Assembly: GCA_015662785.1 (NCBI GenBank)
Contig: DQTM01000161.1
Span: 1-6,962 of the forward strand
Origin: Sulfurospirillum arcachonense
Lineage (GTDB): Bacteria; Campylobacterota; Campylobacteria; Campylobacterales; Sulfurospirillaceae
Reading direction: 5' to 3'
DNA length: 6,962 bases
The notes under the pieces were generated by a model, which saw only the letters and a list, made by a program, of their open reading frames with translations, was not told the DNA's origin and searched no databases. Each line of letters begins with the position of its first letter. The first letter of the stretch is position 1. A program made the position numbers and the translations under genes. Of the stretch, positions 1 through 6,944 are shown in pieces.

Positions 1-2383
1 AGAAGCTAAAGTTGAACCTAAAAAGGAAGAGCCAAAGCAAGAAGCTAAAGCAGAGCCTAAAAAGGAAGAGCCAAAGCAAGAAGATAAACCTGTTGCAAAA
101 GAGACTCCTAAAAAAGTAGAAGAGAAAATTGTAAAGGAAGAGCCAAAGCCTGAGGTTAAAGAAGAGCCAAAACCAAGAGCAAGTGTTCGTAAGCGTAGAG
201 GTTTGGTTATTGTTAAGAAAAAGCGTCCTGTTAAAGTGGAAGCTGATCCTAAAAACTTTCCTTCTCCATATGCAAAAAAGAAAAATTCACAACCATTAGA
301 GTCTGTTTTTGGAAATGCTAGCGATAGTGCAAAAAAGAAGAAAAAAATTAAAAAAATTCCTGCGGGAAAGCAGAATGGCAACTCTAGAATAGACATAGCT
401 TTTAGTGATATGGCTGACATAAAGATGGACTTAGAAGATAATATGGTGGTTTTACCAGATTTGACTATTAAAGCAGAACCAAAAGTAGAAGTAAGAACTA
501 AGAAAAATAGTGATCCTTCACAAATTAGAACTACAAAAAGACCAAGTTTTATAAGACCACAAGGTATAAAAAGACGTGGAAGAAAAAGAAGAGTTAAAAA
601 AGTAATTGATTTAGAAAACGTAGTAGTATCTTCAATAGAGATTGCAGAAGACATCAGAGTATATGAGTTTGCTGAGAAGATTAACAAGCAACCAAGTGAT
701 GTTATAAAAGAACTGTTTTTACTAGGTATGTTAGTTACAAAAAATGATTTCTTAGATAAAGATGCTATCGATATTTTAGCTGAGACTTTTGAAGTAGAAG
801 TTACAACTGTTAATGTGCAAAAAGAGTTTGACTATGTTGGAGATTATGAAGAATCAGCAGAAGAGCATATGGTAGAGCGTGCACCTATCATCACTATCAT
901 GGGTCATGTTGATCATGGTAAAACTTCACTTTTAGACTATATTAGAAATTCAAAAGTAGCAAGTGGCGAGTCTGGTGGAATAACTCAGCATGTTGGTGCA
1001 TATATGGTTAAAAAAGATGGAAGAAATATAACATTTATAGATACTCCAGGTCACGCAGCATTTACGCAGATGAGAAGCCGTGGGGCACAAGTAACAGATA
1101 TAGTTATAATTGTTGTTGCTGCTGATGATGGTGTTATGCCGCAAACAAAAGAAGCAATAGAGCATGCAAAAGCTGCTGATGTTCCTTTTATAATCGCTAT
1201 GAATAAGATGGATCTTGAAGCTGCAAACCCAGATTTAGCTAAAGCTGGACTTGCTGAGCTTGAAGTTACTCCTATTGCTTGGGGTGGAGATTATGAGTTT
1301 GTTGAAGTATCTGCTAAAACAGGTATGGGTGTTGAAGATTTACTAGAAGTTGTTCTTCTTCAAGCTGATATGCTAGAACTTAAAGCAAACCCAGATAGAG
1401 AAGCAAAAGCAACTGTAATTGAGAGTTCAGTTGAAAAAGGAAGAGGTCCTGTTGCAACTGTAGTTGTTAACGAAGGAACTCTAAAAGTTGGAGATGTTAT
1501 TGTTGCAGGTGTTGGACACGGAAAAGTAAGAGCACTTCTTGACGATACAGGAAAGCCTGTTAAAGAAGCACTTCCTGGAGAGCCTGTAGTTGTTTTAGGA
1601 CTTAGTCAAGTTCCAGGTTCTGGAGAGCATCTAGTAAGTGTTAAGACAGATAAGATAGCTCGTGAATATGCTCAAAAAAGAGCTGATTACCTAAGACAAA
1701 AAGAGCTTTCAAAATCAACTAAAGTAACTTTAGATGAGCTTAGTAGCAAGATTGCAGAGGGAGCAATAAAAACTCTACCTGTTATACTTAAAGCGGACGT
1801 TCAAGGTTCTCTTGAAGCTATTAAAGGTTCGTTAGCAAAAATTAAAAACGATGAAGTTAAGATTAACATTATAAGTTCTGGAATTGGTGGTATCACGGAA
1901 AGTGATGTTGCTCTTGCAGAAGCTAGTGAAAACAGTGTAATTCTTGGTTTCCATGTTAGACCAACAGGAGCTGTTAAAGAAAAAGCAAAAGCAAATGGTG
2001 TTGAGATAAAAACATATAACATCATATATGATTTGATTGACGATGTTACAGGACTTGTTTCAGGTCTACTTTCTCCAGTTATTAGAGAAGAGAACATTGG
2101 TCAAGCTAAAGTTCGTGAAGTATTTGTTGTTCCAAAAATTGGAGCGATTGCTGGTTGTATTGTAACTGATGGTTCTATTCAACGTGGTGTTAAAGTTCGT
2201 CTTATTCGTGAGGGTGTTATCGTTTATGAAGGTAGTGTTTCTTCACTTAAGCGTTTCAAAGATGATGCAAGCGAAGTGAAAAAAGGTTACGAATGTGGTA
2301 TTGGTATCGAAGGATACAATGACATTAAAGAGGGCGATTATATTGAGAGCTTTAAAGAAGTAGAAGAGCAAGCGACACTATAA
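1..2383 (+). CDS. infB: Translation initiation factor IF-2, 5'-partial
   Basis: IF-2 is the GTPase that brings initiator fMet-tRNA to the 30S subunit and promotes 50S joining. The frame is open to the left edge (first full codon at base 2), so the true start is outside. A TTG at 203 lies inside the low-complexity N-terminus and is not the start. The window holds 793 residues. Numbering from base 2, residues 1-200 are a Lys/Glu/Pro-rich then Lys/Arg-rich disordered region. The IF2_N fold is about 215-270. The G domain shows G1 GHVDHGKT (301-308), switch GGITQHVG, G3 DTPGH (bases 1040-1054), G4 NKMD (1202-1213) and G5 SAKTG (1310-1324). Domains II, III and C2 follow and end intact. The GTPase motifs have no missing key residues. 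Campylobacterota IF-2 is, from memory, roughly 850-950 residues, so perhaps 60-150 residues are outside. The stop overlaps the rbfA start by one base (TAATG). Identification is certain. Confidence 0.98.
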   Translation, partial: EAKVEPKKEEPKQEAKAEPKKEEPKQEDKPVAKETPKKVEEKIVKEEPKPEVKEEPKPRASVRKRRGLVIVKKKRPVKVEADPKNFPSPYAKKKNSQPLESVFGNASDSAKKKKKIKKIPAGKQNGNSRIDIAFSDMADIKMDLEDNMVVLPDLTIKAEPKVEVRTKKNSDPSQIRTTKRPSFIRPQGIKRRGRKRRVKKVIDLENVVVSSIEIAEDIRVYEFAEKINKQPSDVIKELFLLGMLVTKNDFLDKDAIDILAETFEVEVTTVNVQKEFDYVGDYEESAEEHMVERAPIITIMGHVDHGKTSLLDYIRNSKVASGESGGITQHVGAYMVKKDGRNITFIDTPGHAAFTQMRSRGAQVTDIVIIVVAADDGVMPQTKEAIEHAKAADVPFIIAMNKMDLEAANPDLAKAGLAELEVTPIAWGGDYEFVEVSAKTGMGVEDLLEVVLLQADMLELKANPDREAKATVIESSVEKGRGPVATVVVNEGTLKVGDVIVAGVGHGKVRALLDDTGKPVKEALPGEPVVVLGLSQVPGSGEHLVSVKTDKIAREYAQKRADYLRQKELSKSTKVTLDELSSKIAEGAIKTLPVILKADVQGSLEAIKGSLAKIKNDEVKINIISSGIGGITESDVALAEASENSVILGFHVRPTGAVKEKAKANGVEIKTYNIIYDLIDDVTGLVSGLLSPVIREENIGQAKVREVFVVPKIGAIAGCIVTDGSIQRGVKVRLIREGVIVYEGSVSSLKRFKDDASEVKKGYECGIGIEGYNDIKEGDYIESFKEVEEQATL
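2..79 (+). repeat. Two near-identical 39-bp tandem repeats inside infB
   Basis: Bases 2-40 and 41-79 are in-frame 39-bp units that differ at only a few bases. They encode EAKVEPKKEEPKQ and EAKAEPKKEEPKQ. A degenerate third copy begins at 80 (EDKPVAKETPKK), and looser EEPKP blocks continue to about base 175. More copies may lie to the left of the window. The repeat sits in the disordered N-terminal extension of IF-2, so gain or loss of units would keep the frame and spare the GTPase core. Confidence 0.9.
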
Positions 2384-2760
2384 TGTCTGATAAATCGATA
2401 AAACTACAACGTACTGAGAGTATACTTAGGGAACTTATCCCTGAGGCACTTTCAACGTTGAATGATGATATGTTAAATGGACTTTGTGTTATAGATGTAG
2501 ATTGTACTCGTGGAAAATACGATGCAACTGTTTATCTTGATAAGATGATGTTTGATGTAGATGAGCAAAAGTACATCATAAAACATCTAAAAAAAGTAAA
2601 TTCACATATAAAAAATCATTGTATGCAGGCTGAAGGCTGGTTTAGATGTCCTGATTTTAGATTTAGGTTTGATGATAAATTAGAGAAGCAAAACCAGATG
2701 GATGACCTGTTTGCTCAAGTAGCTCGTGAGCTAGAGAAGGGAAAAAAAGATGACAACTAA
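2383..2760 (+). CDS. rbfA: 30S ribosome-binding factor A
   Basis: RbfA binds the immature 30S subunit near the 5' end of 16S rRNA and assists late maturation, notably at low temperature. The product is 125 residues, normal for the family, with a single KH-like fold. The N-terminal helix carries the usual Arg (residues 7-24, KLQRTESILRELI). The strand VIDVDCTRGKYDATVYL (36-52) matches the family's central strands, and the C-terminal signature is CPDFRFRFDD (89-98), equivalent to the P-x-L-x-F-x-x-D pattern. A charged tail follows. The ATG overlaps the infB stop as TAATG and no strong Shine-Dalgarno is visible just upstream, so translation probably depends on ribosomes finishing infB. The gene overlaps rimP by 11 bases. 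Sequence divergence within RbfA is high, but position between infB and rimP makes the call secure. Confidence 0.95.
   Translation: MSDKSIKLQRTESILRELIPEALSTLNDDMLNGLCVIDVDCTRGKYDATVYLDKMMFDVDEQKYIIKHLKKVNSHIKNHCMQAEGWFRCPDFRFRFDDKLEKQNQMDDLFAQVARELEKGKKDDN
2735..2741 (+). promoter_or_regulatory. Ribosome binding site of rimP
   Basis: AGAAGGG lies inside the end of rbfA, eight bases before the ATG at 2750. It is the best Shine-Dalgarno sequence in the plus-strand operon and supports the start chosen for rimP despite the 11-base overlap. Confidence 0.7.
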
Positions 2761-3184
2761 AGAGACTATTGTAAATATATTGCATGATTGTGGAGTTGAA
2801 CTTTATGACTTGGAAACTGTTAGTGAATATGAGCAAAAAATATTTAGAATTTATATAACAAGTAAAGAAGAAAAAGTTAATCTTGATAAGTGTGCAGAGG
2901 TAACGAAAATATTATCTCCAATTTTGGATTTAGAGCCACCTGTAAATGGTGTTTATACCCTTGAAGTAAGCTCTCCAGGGATTGAGCGTCCACTTAAAAA
3001 GATGGAACATTACATCGGTTCTATCGGTGAAGATGTCAAAGTTAAGCTAATAAGCACAGATAAAATTATAGGTAAACTTGACTCAGTAGAGAATGGCAAA
3101 CTGACTATTACAGAGTATGATGGTGAAGTAACTGTTATACCTATGGATGATATAGAGAAAGCTAGAACTTACTACAAATGGTAA
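2750..3184 (+). CDS. rimP: Ribosome maturation factor RimP
   Basis: RimP binds the 30S subunit and helps early assembly steps around S12. The 144-residue product is of normal family length. The N-terminal alpha/beta domain (about 1-82) ends in the family signature YTLEVSSPGIERPL (69-82), and a C-terminal SH3-like barrel (about 85-144) follows. The ATG at 2750 has a good Shine-Dalgarno and overlaps the end of rbfA by 11 bases. The stop overlaps the ribD start by 7 bases. In many bacteria rimP heads a rimP-nusA-infB operon; here it follows rbfA, an arrangement I recall from Campylobacter and Helicobacter. The call is secure from the signature alone. Confidence 0.96.
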   Translation: MTTKETIVNILHDCGVELYDLETVSEYEQKIFRIYITSKEEKVNLDKCAEVTKILSPILDLEPPVNGVYTLEVSSPGIERPLKKMEHYIGSIGEDVKVKLISTDKIIGKLDSVENGKLTITEYDGEVTVIPMDDIEKARTYYKW

Positions 3185-4185
3185 ACTCGCAAGAGTATTT
3201 TATAAACTTAGCACTTGAAAAAGCTTGGGCTTATCAAGGGCTAACTTACCCCAACCCTCCAGTTGGAGCGGTTATAACTGACAATCAAAACAATTTTATT
3301 TCTTATGGTGTACATAAAAAAGCTGGAACTCCTCATGCAGAAGTCAATGCTATAAAACAAGCTTTCTATAATATAACTAAAGATGAAGAGATACTAAAAC
3401 TTGAAAGCTCAAATGAGATTCATGATTACTTACATGCAAAGCACAAGGGCATATTTGAAGATAAAAATATCTATGTAACACTAGAGCCATGTAATCACTT
3501 TGGAAAAACTCCACCTTGCAGTCAACTCATAGCAAAACTTGGATTTAATAGAATTGTTATAGGAGCATTAGATACCAATAGAAAAGCAAGTGGAGGATTT
3601 GAATATTTAAAAAAAAATGGTTTACATGTAGAGGTTTTAGATCAGTATACATGTAAAGAGTTACTTGAACCATTTAGTACTTGGCAAAAGGAGCCTTTTG
3701 TTTTTTTTAAACTTGCAATGAGTAATAATGGTGTGATTGATGGTGGAGTCATTACATGTAAAAAATCTCATGAATTAGTACATAAACTAAGAGACAGATG
3801 TGATTTACTTGTAATTGGGGGCAATACGGTACGAATTGACCGTCCTATCTTAGATGCAAGATTATGTGATGGAAAAGCACCTGATATACTGATATATTCA
3901 AAATCAAAAGAGTTTGATAAAGATATCCCTCTATTTAATATGCCAAATCGAAAAGTTTTTATAGCTGCTAATTTTGACAAAGTAAAAGAGTATAAGTTTG
4001 TTATGATTGAGGGTGGTGAAGGTATGCTAAAAGCTACAAAGAGCTTAACTAAGCATTATCTTATTTTTCGTTCACCTAATTTTAAAGAGGGAAATTCACC
4101 ACAATTTTCACATAAATTAAAAGAGTTATATTCATCAATAGTAGGAGAAGATAGACTTACTTGGTTTAAACAACTAGATGGATAG
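3178..4185 (+). CDS. ribD: Bifunctional riboflavin biosynthesis deaminase/reductase RibD
   Basis: RibD carries out two successive steps of riboflavin synthesis in the cytosol: deamination of the pyrimidine ring and NADPH-dependent reduction of the ribosyl side chain. The 335 residues hold both domains. The deaminase domain (about 5-150) has TYPNPPVGAVI (23-33), the zinc/catalytic HAE (53-55) and the Cys ligands C105 and C114 in LEPCNHFGKTPPC. The reductase domain (about 172-335) has GGNTVRIDRPILDARL (214-229) and the nucleotide-binding IEGGEGML (277-284). About 50 residues separate HAE from C105, against about 25 in E. coli RibD, so there is an insertion around residues 64-92. The reductase C-terminus is compact. 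Start: the ATG overlaps rimP by 7 bases and gives the expected N-terminus; the Shine-Dalgarno is weak, suggesting coupled translation. It overlaps the next gene by 8 bases. Both active sites look intact. Confidence 0.95.
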   Translation: MVNSQEYFINLALEKAWAYQGLTYPNPPVGAVITDNQNNFISYGVHKKAGTPHAEVNAIKQAFYNITKDEEILKLESSNEIHDYLHAKHKGIFEDKNIYVTLEPCNHFGKTPPCSQLIAKLGFNRIVIGALDTNRKASGGFEYLKKNGLHVEVLDQYTCKELLEPFSTWQKEPFVFFKLAMSNNGVIDGGVITCKKSHELVHKLRDRCDLLVIGGNTVRIDRPILDARLCDGKAPDILIYSKSKEFDKDIPLFNMPNRKVFIAANFDKVKEYKFVMIEGGEGMLKATKSLTKHYLIFRSPNFKEGNSPQFSHKLKELYSSIVGEDRLTWFKQLDG

Positions 4186-4924
4186 TATACTTCTGTTTTC
4201 ACTACCAATTTTTTTATTATCAGGATTTGCTCATGGTCTTTTAGGCTTTGGTTTCCCTATGGTTGCTACTCCTCTTCTTTCTGTATTTTTGAGCGTAAAA
4301 GAAGCGGTACTATTGACTTTATTTCCTACTTTAGTTGCAAATACAAGGGTTATAAAAAAAGGCGGAAATTTTTTTGATATTTGGAAAGAATATAAACTTC
4401 TTATTACTTTTGTAGTTTTTGGAAGTTTTCTAGGTACAAATTTTCTTATAAATTATGATACGCCATACTATAAACTACTTCTAGCTTTCGTTGTACTGCT
4501 CTATCTAAATAGAGACTATATGAAAATATCACTAGAGAAAATATTTTTAAAAAATCCAATAATAATGATGATTTTGTTTGGTTTTTTAAGTGGGATTGTT
4601 AGTGGTTTAGTAAATATCATGATACCAATATTAGTAATTTATATTATTGAGAGTAAAATATCAAAAGAAAAATCATTTGTACTAATGAATTTTTGCTTTT
4701 TTTCAAGTAAATTAACTCAAATTATTATTTTTGGTACAAATGGGAATTTTTCATTAGATTTTTCTTATATGATGATACCTATCATCTTTATATCTATCTT
4801 AGGATTAATTTTAGGCGAAAAAATACGTAAATATATAGATGAAAAGCTTTACAAAAAGATACTTATATGGCTCTTGTGGTTACTTTCCATTTATCTTATA
4901 TTGGATACTTTTTTGTATCAGTAA
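4178..4924 (+). CDS. TauE/SafE (TSUP) family membrane permease
   Basis: The protein is 248 residues and almost wholly hydrophobic, with about seven or eight predicted membrane segments (by eye near 4-21, 28-57, 74-91, 97-111, 127-157, 166-185, 196-213 and 226-245). The family is built of two related halves. The first begins with a Gly-rich stretch, SGFAHGLLGFGFPMVATPLL (15-34), and the second with FGFLSGIVSGLVNIMIPIL (134-152); both show the spaced glycines and following Pro seen in TSUP proteins. Known family members move sulfite, sulfoacetate or other organosulfur anions across the inner membrane, but substrate cannot be read from this sequence. It overlaps ribD by 8 bases with no close Shine-Dalgarno, so it is probably read from the same transcript. 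Its last 45 bases overlap the end of the opposing DUF309 gene. Family assignment is good; sulfite export would be a guess. Confidence 0.85.
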   Translation: MDSILLFSLPIFLLSGFAHGLLGFGFPMVATPLLSVFLSVKEAVLLTLFPTLVANTRVIKKGGNFFDIWKEYKLLITFVVFGSFLGTNFLINYDTPYYKLLLAFVVLLYLNRDYMKISLEKIFLKNPIIMMILFGFLSGIVSGLVNIMIPILVIYIIESKISKEKSFVLMNFCFFSSKLTQIIIFGTNGNFSLDFSYMMIPIIFISILGLILGEKIRKYIDEKLYKKILIWLLWLLSIYLILDTFLYQ

Positions 4925-5206
4925 TTCTCTAGACTTTTTATATAAAGTAGAATATTCTGAATCTATCTCGTCTATAAGAGGAGAGTATTTTAAAAATGTA
5001 CTCCAAACTTGCAGTGCTGGTTTTTCTCTTTTTTTAACTTTTAAGGCTAAGGCAGTTGAACCATTGATAAGTCCTTTTAGGATATAACTTTCATTTTTTA
5101 AAGAGGGAATTTTTTTCCACTCTTTCCACTTGTCTTCAAGAACTTCATGTCCTTCGATAAAGTCATCTTTTCCTACTACATGTAAAAATTCATTTAATTC
5201 TTTCAT
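4880..5206 (-). CDS. DUF309-family protein of unknown function
   Basis: This is a small cytosolic protein of 108 residues, predicted all-helical, with no signal peptide or membrane segment. It has the DUF309 hallmarks: FIEGHEVLEDKWKEW (16-30) with the conserved H20, E21 and E24, and LKGLINGSTALAL (43-55), a helix with small residues that would pack against the first. Family biochemistry is not established to my knowledge. The HExxE arrangement could bind metal, but this is inference. The ATG overlaps the stop of the upstream chemoreceptor gene (ATGA, 4 bases), and there is no Shine-Dalgarno directly before it, so its translation is likely coupled to that gene. This makes a linked role plausible but unproven. 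The 3' end runs into the 3' end of the TSUP permease gene on the other strand. Confidence 0.85.
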   Translation of the reverse strand: MKELNEFLHVVGKDDFIEGHEVLEDKWKEWKKIPSLKNESYILKGLINGSTALALKVKKREKPALQVWSTFLKYSPLIDEIDSEYSTLYKKSRELLIQKSIQYKINGK

Positions 5207-6732
5207 GAATGTGGAAAGTATCCAACTCTAAACCCACCCCAGTGTTTTCCATTTACTATGATAGGAACTGAAAGGTCGTGCATAATCTCTCCAGTATCTC
5301 TTTTATATGTTTGAAGAAGTAGTTTTTTAGTGTGGTTTCCACAACGTCCACCAGTTCTGTCATCAAAGATTCTTTTGCTTCTACTTCCAACTAAATCTTT
5401 TTCAAAATCTCCAGTCATAGCTTTTGCGAACTTGTTGTTGTGTGTTGGAACATAACCTTTAGGGTCTGTTGAAATTGCATAAGCTATATTTTTATCCATG
5501 CTAAGTACTTTTTCTTGGATTGCAGGAAGTACAGCATCACAAAACTTATCATATGCTGTAGTAAATTTTTGAGGGTTTGTTCCTTCTACAGCTCTATAGT
5601 TTCTATCAAAAAGATTGTTTTGGTTAATCTTCCCATCTTTTAGTTGAGTACTAATTTTTTCTATTGATGTAACTATACTTACAAGGTCACTATTGCTGGA
5701 TGAAGCATTTATTGCGATGTTGCTAATTTGCTCTTCTATATGAATTGATTGCTCTAAGAAATCACTTATTTGACTTCCTACCTCTTCAACAAGATGCATT
5801 CCTTTTTCTATCTGTTCTGATAAGTTTGTGATTTCATCTGTTACATCAGCAGTTTCACTTTGAATCATACCAATGGAGAGTTCAACCTCTTTTGTAGCTG
5901 TTGTTGTTCTCTCTGCTAAGTTTCTTACCTCTTCAGCAACAACTGCAAATCCACGTCCATGCTCACCCGCACGAGCAGCTTCAATCGCAGCATTTAGTGC
6001 GAGAAGGTTTGTTTGCTCTGCTATCTCGTCTATGACTTGGGTTACATTTTTTATCTCTATTGCTTTTTGGCTCAGTGATGAAACTTTTTGACTAGCTGTT
6101 AAAGCAACTTTATTTATGTTTTGCATACTATCAATTATTGTTTTTAAGTCATCCTGACTATGTTGACTTCCTTTCATAGTTTGAGCAGTAAAAACTGAAG
6201 CCTCTTTAGCGCTATTTGATACCAGTATTACATTTGCCATTATTTTTTGAGTGGTTTGTGATATAGATTCAACTGCTTTTGCTTTTTCCTCTAGTTTTTT
6301 TGACATTTTGTCAATAGAGCTTGAAAGGGTTGCTGTATAGATTGAATTTTTACCAGAATCAATAGAGAGTTTTTCTGCCATATCCATAAGTATGTCAAGC
6401 ATGACATAAGTTCTGTTATAAAAAGCATGAACAAAAGGGATAGAGTCTTTGAGGGCAACAAACTCTTTTTTATACTCTTTTTGTTTATCAAAATCTCTTG
6501 TTGTAAATTTACCTAAAACTTCAGTTGCATTCATGATAGGCTTAAAAAGAAGTATATGAAAACCAATTACTGTAATAGTTGAACCTAATATAGAAAAGAT
6601 TAAAATAAGAGGTAACATTATGTTAAACTCTGCAACATATGTTATACCGTACGCCAATATAGACATTATCACTGTAGGTCCAATAATGGCTTTAAAATAA
6701 AAAGGCATAAGAATTGGTTTTATGTGTTTCAT
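5203..6732 (-). CDS. Methyl-accepting chemotaxis protein with C-terminal sensor-like domain
   Basis: This chemoreceptor of 509 residues would signal through CheW/CheA to the flagellar motor. Two membrane helices (about 14-34 and 39-63) are separated by only a few residues, so there is no periplasmic ligand domain. A degenerate HAMP-like stretch follows (from K64-P65). The long signalling coiled coil spans about 105-370, with the conserved hairpin tip around EQTNL (239-243) followed by ALNAAIEAARAGEHGRGFAV. After it comes a globular domain (about 375-509) with GYVPTHN (around 423-429), SRSKRIFDDRTGGRCGNH including C464, LLLQTYKRDTGE and GKHWGGFRVGY (H497, W498). I recall this block at the C-terminus of other proteobacterial chemoreceptors, where it probably acts as a cytoplasmic sensor; its ligand is unknown to me. 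No NWETF-type CheR-binding tail is present. ATG has a GGAG six bases upstream. The stop overlaps the DUF309 start. Confidence 0.95.
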   Translation of the reverse strand: MKHIKPILMPFYFKAIIGPTVIMSILAYGITYVAEFNIMLPLILIFSILGSTITVIGFHILLFKPIMNATEVLGKFTTRDFDKQKEYKKEFVALKDSIPFVHAFYNRTYVMLDILMDMAEKLSIDSGKNSIYTATLSSSIDKMSKKLEEKAKAVESISQTTQKIMANVILVSNSAKEASVFTAQTMKGSQHSQDDLKTIIDSMQNINKVALTASQKVSSLSQKAIEIKNVTQVIDEIAEQTNLLALNAAIEAARAGEHGRGFAVVAEEVRNLAERTTTATKEVELSIGMIQSETADVTDEITNLSEQIEKGMHLVEEVGSQISDFLEQSIHIEEQISNIAINASSSNSDLVSIVTSIEKISTQLKDGKINQNNLFDRNYRAVEGTNPQKFTTAYDKFCDAVLPAIQEKVLSMDKNIAYAISTDPKGYVPTHNNKFAKAMTGDFEKDLVGSRSKRIFDDRTGGRCGNHTKKLLLQTYKRDTGEIMHDLSVPIIVNGKHWGGFRVGYFPHS

Positions 6733-6738
6733 TGTTTA

Positions 6739-6742
6739 CTCC
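6739..6742 (-). promoter_or_regulatory. Ribosome binding site of the chemoreceptor gene
   Basis: On the minus strand GGAG stands six bases before the ATG at 6732. This spacing is near ideal and fixes the chemoreceptor start, which also gives a natural N-terminus just before the first membrane helix. Confidence 0.8.
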
Positions 6743-6759
6743 AGAATAAAAGTGTAACT

Positions 6760-6768
6760 ATTATAGCA
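6760..6768 (-). promoter_or_regulatory. Extended -10 promoter of the chemoreceptor gene
   Basis: On the minus strand the sequence TGCTATAAT is a perfect extended -10 (TGnTATAAT). A run of seven T residues lies just upstream (about 6774-6780), and no good TTGACA is found at the usual distance. This matches housekeeping sigma promoters described in Campylobacter and Helicobacter, which use an extended -10 and upstream T-rich tracts in place of a -35 box. Transcription would start near 6753, giving a leader of about 20 bases before the ATG. No sigma-54 (GG-N10-GC) or sigma-28 element was noticed. Confidence 0.75.
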
Positions 6769-6828
6769 AGTTTTAAAAAAAGTCTATTATTAATATATCT
6801 TAACTTTCGCAGCTAATAAAGTAGAATT

Positions 6829-6851
6829 TACAGCGATATATACAGTAGATA
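6829..6851. repeat. Imperfect 12-bp-spaced direct repeat in the intergenic region
   Basis: TACAGCGATA (6829-6838) and TACAGTAGATA (6841-6851) form a short imperfect direct repeat with a 12-base period. It lies between the minus-strand promoter and the start of the gene leaving on the right. It could be a regulator binding site, but in AT-rich DNA such a match may be chance. Confidence 0.25.
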
Positions 6852-6944
6852 AGGAACTTACTTGATATTTGATCCCAAATTATGCAATAGAAAAATAAAA
6901 ACCTAATCAAAAGTACCATAAAATATAACTCAAACTTCATTTAC

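Noticed and set aside
203..205. TTG as the start codon of infB
   Set aside because: The reading frame continues open to the left edge with the same Lys/Glu/Pro-rich composition, and no ribosome binding site precedes it.
950..1165. Minus-strand open frame of 71 codons
   Set aside because: It lies opposite the GTPase domain of infB, has a composition typical of a shadow frame, and has no recognisable family.
1801..2097. Minus-strand open frame of 98 codons
   Set aside because: It lies wholly opposite conserved infB coding sequence and has no family resemblance.
3768..3980. Minus-strand open frame of 70 codons
   Set aside because: It lies opposite the reductase domain of ribD, whose motifs are conserved in the plus-strand frame.
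3178..4185. Broken or truncated reductase domain in RibD
   Set aside because: The C-terminus is short, but the substrate and nucleotide motifs (GGNTVRIDRP, IEGGEG) are present and the frame is intact, so it is probably a compact but functional form.
4933..4950. Possible terminator hairpin after the permease gene
   Set aside because: The stem is five A/T-rich pairs around a six-base loop, is not GC-rich, and lies inside the DUF309 coding region.
4839..5087. Plus-strand open frame of 82 codons after the permease
   Set aside because: It overlaps the permease end and the DUF309 gene. The DUF309 frame on the other strand carries recognisable conserved motifs; this one does not.
5873..6091. Plus-strand open frame of 72 codons
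   Set aside because: It lies opposite the most conserved part of the chemoreceptor, the signalling hairpin tip.
6291..6491. Minus-strand open frame of 66 codons
   Set aside because: It is an alternative frame inside the chemoreceptor gene, with no ribosome binding site and no family resemblance.
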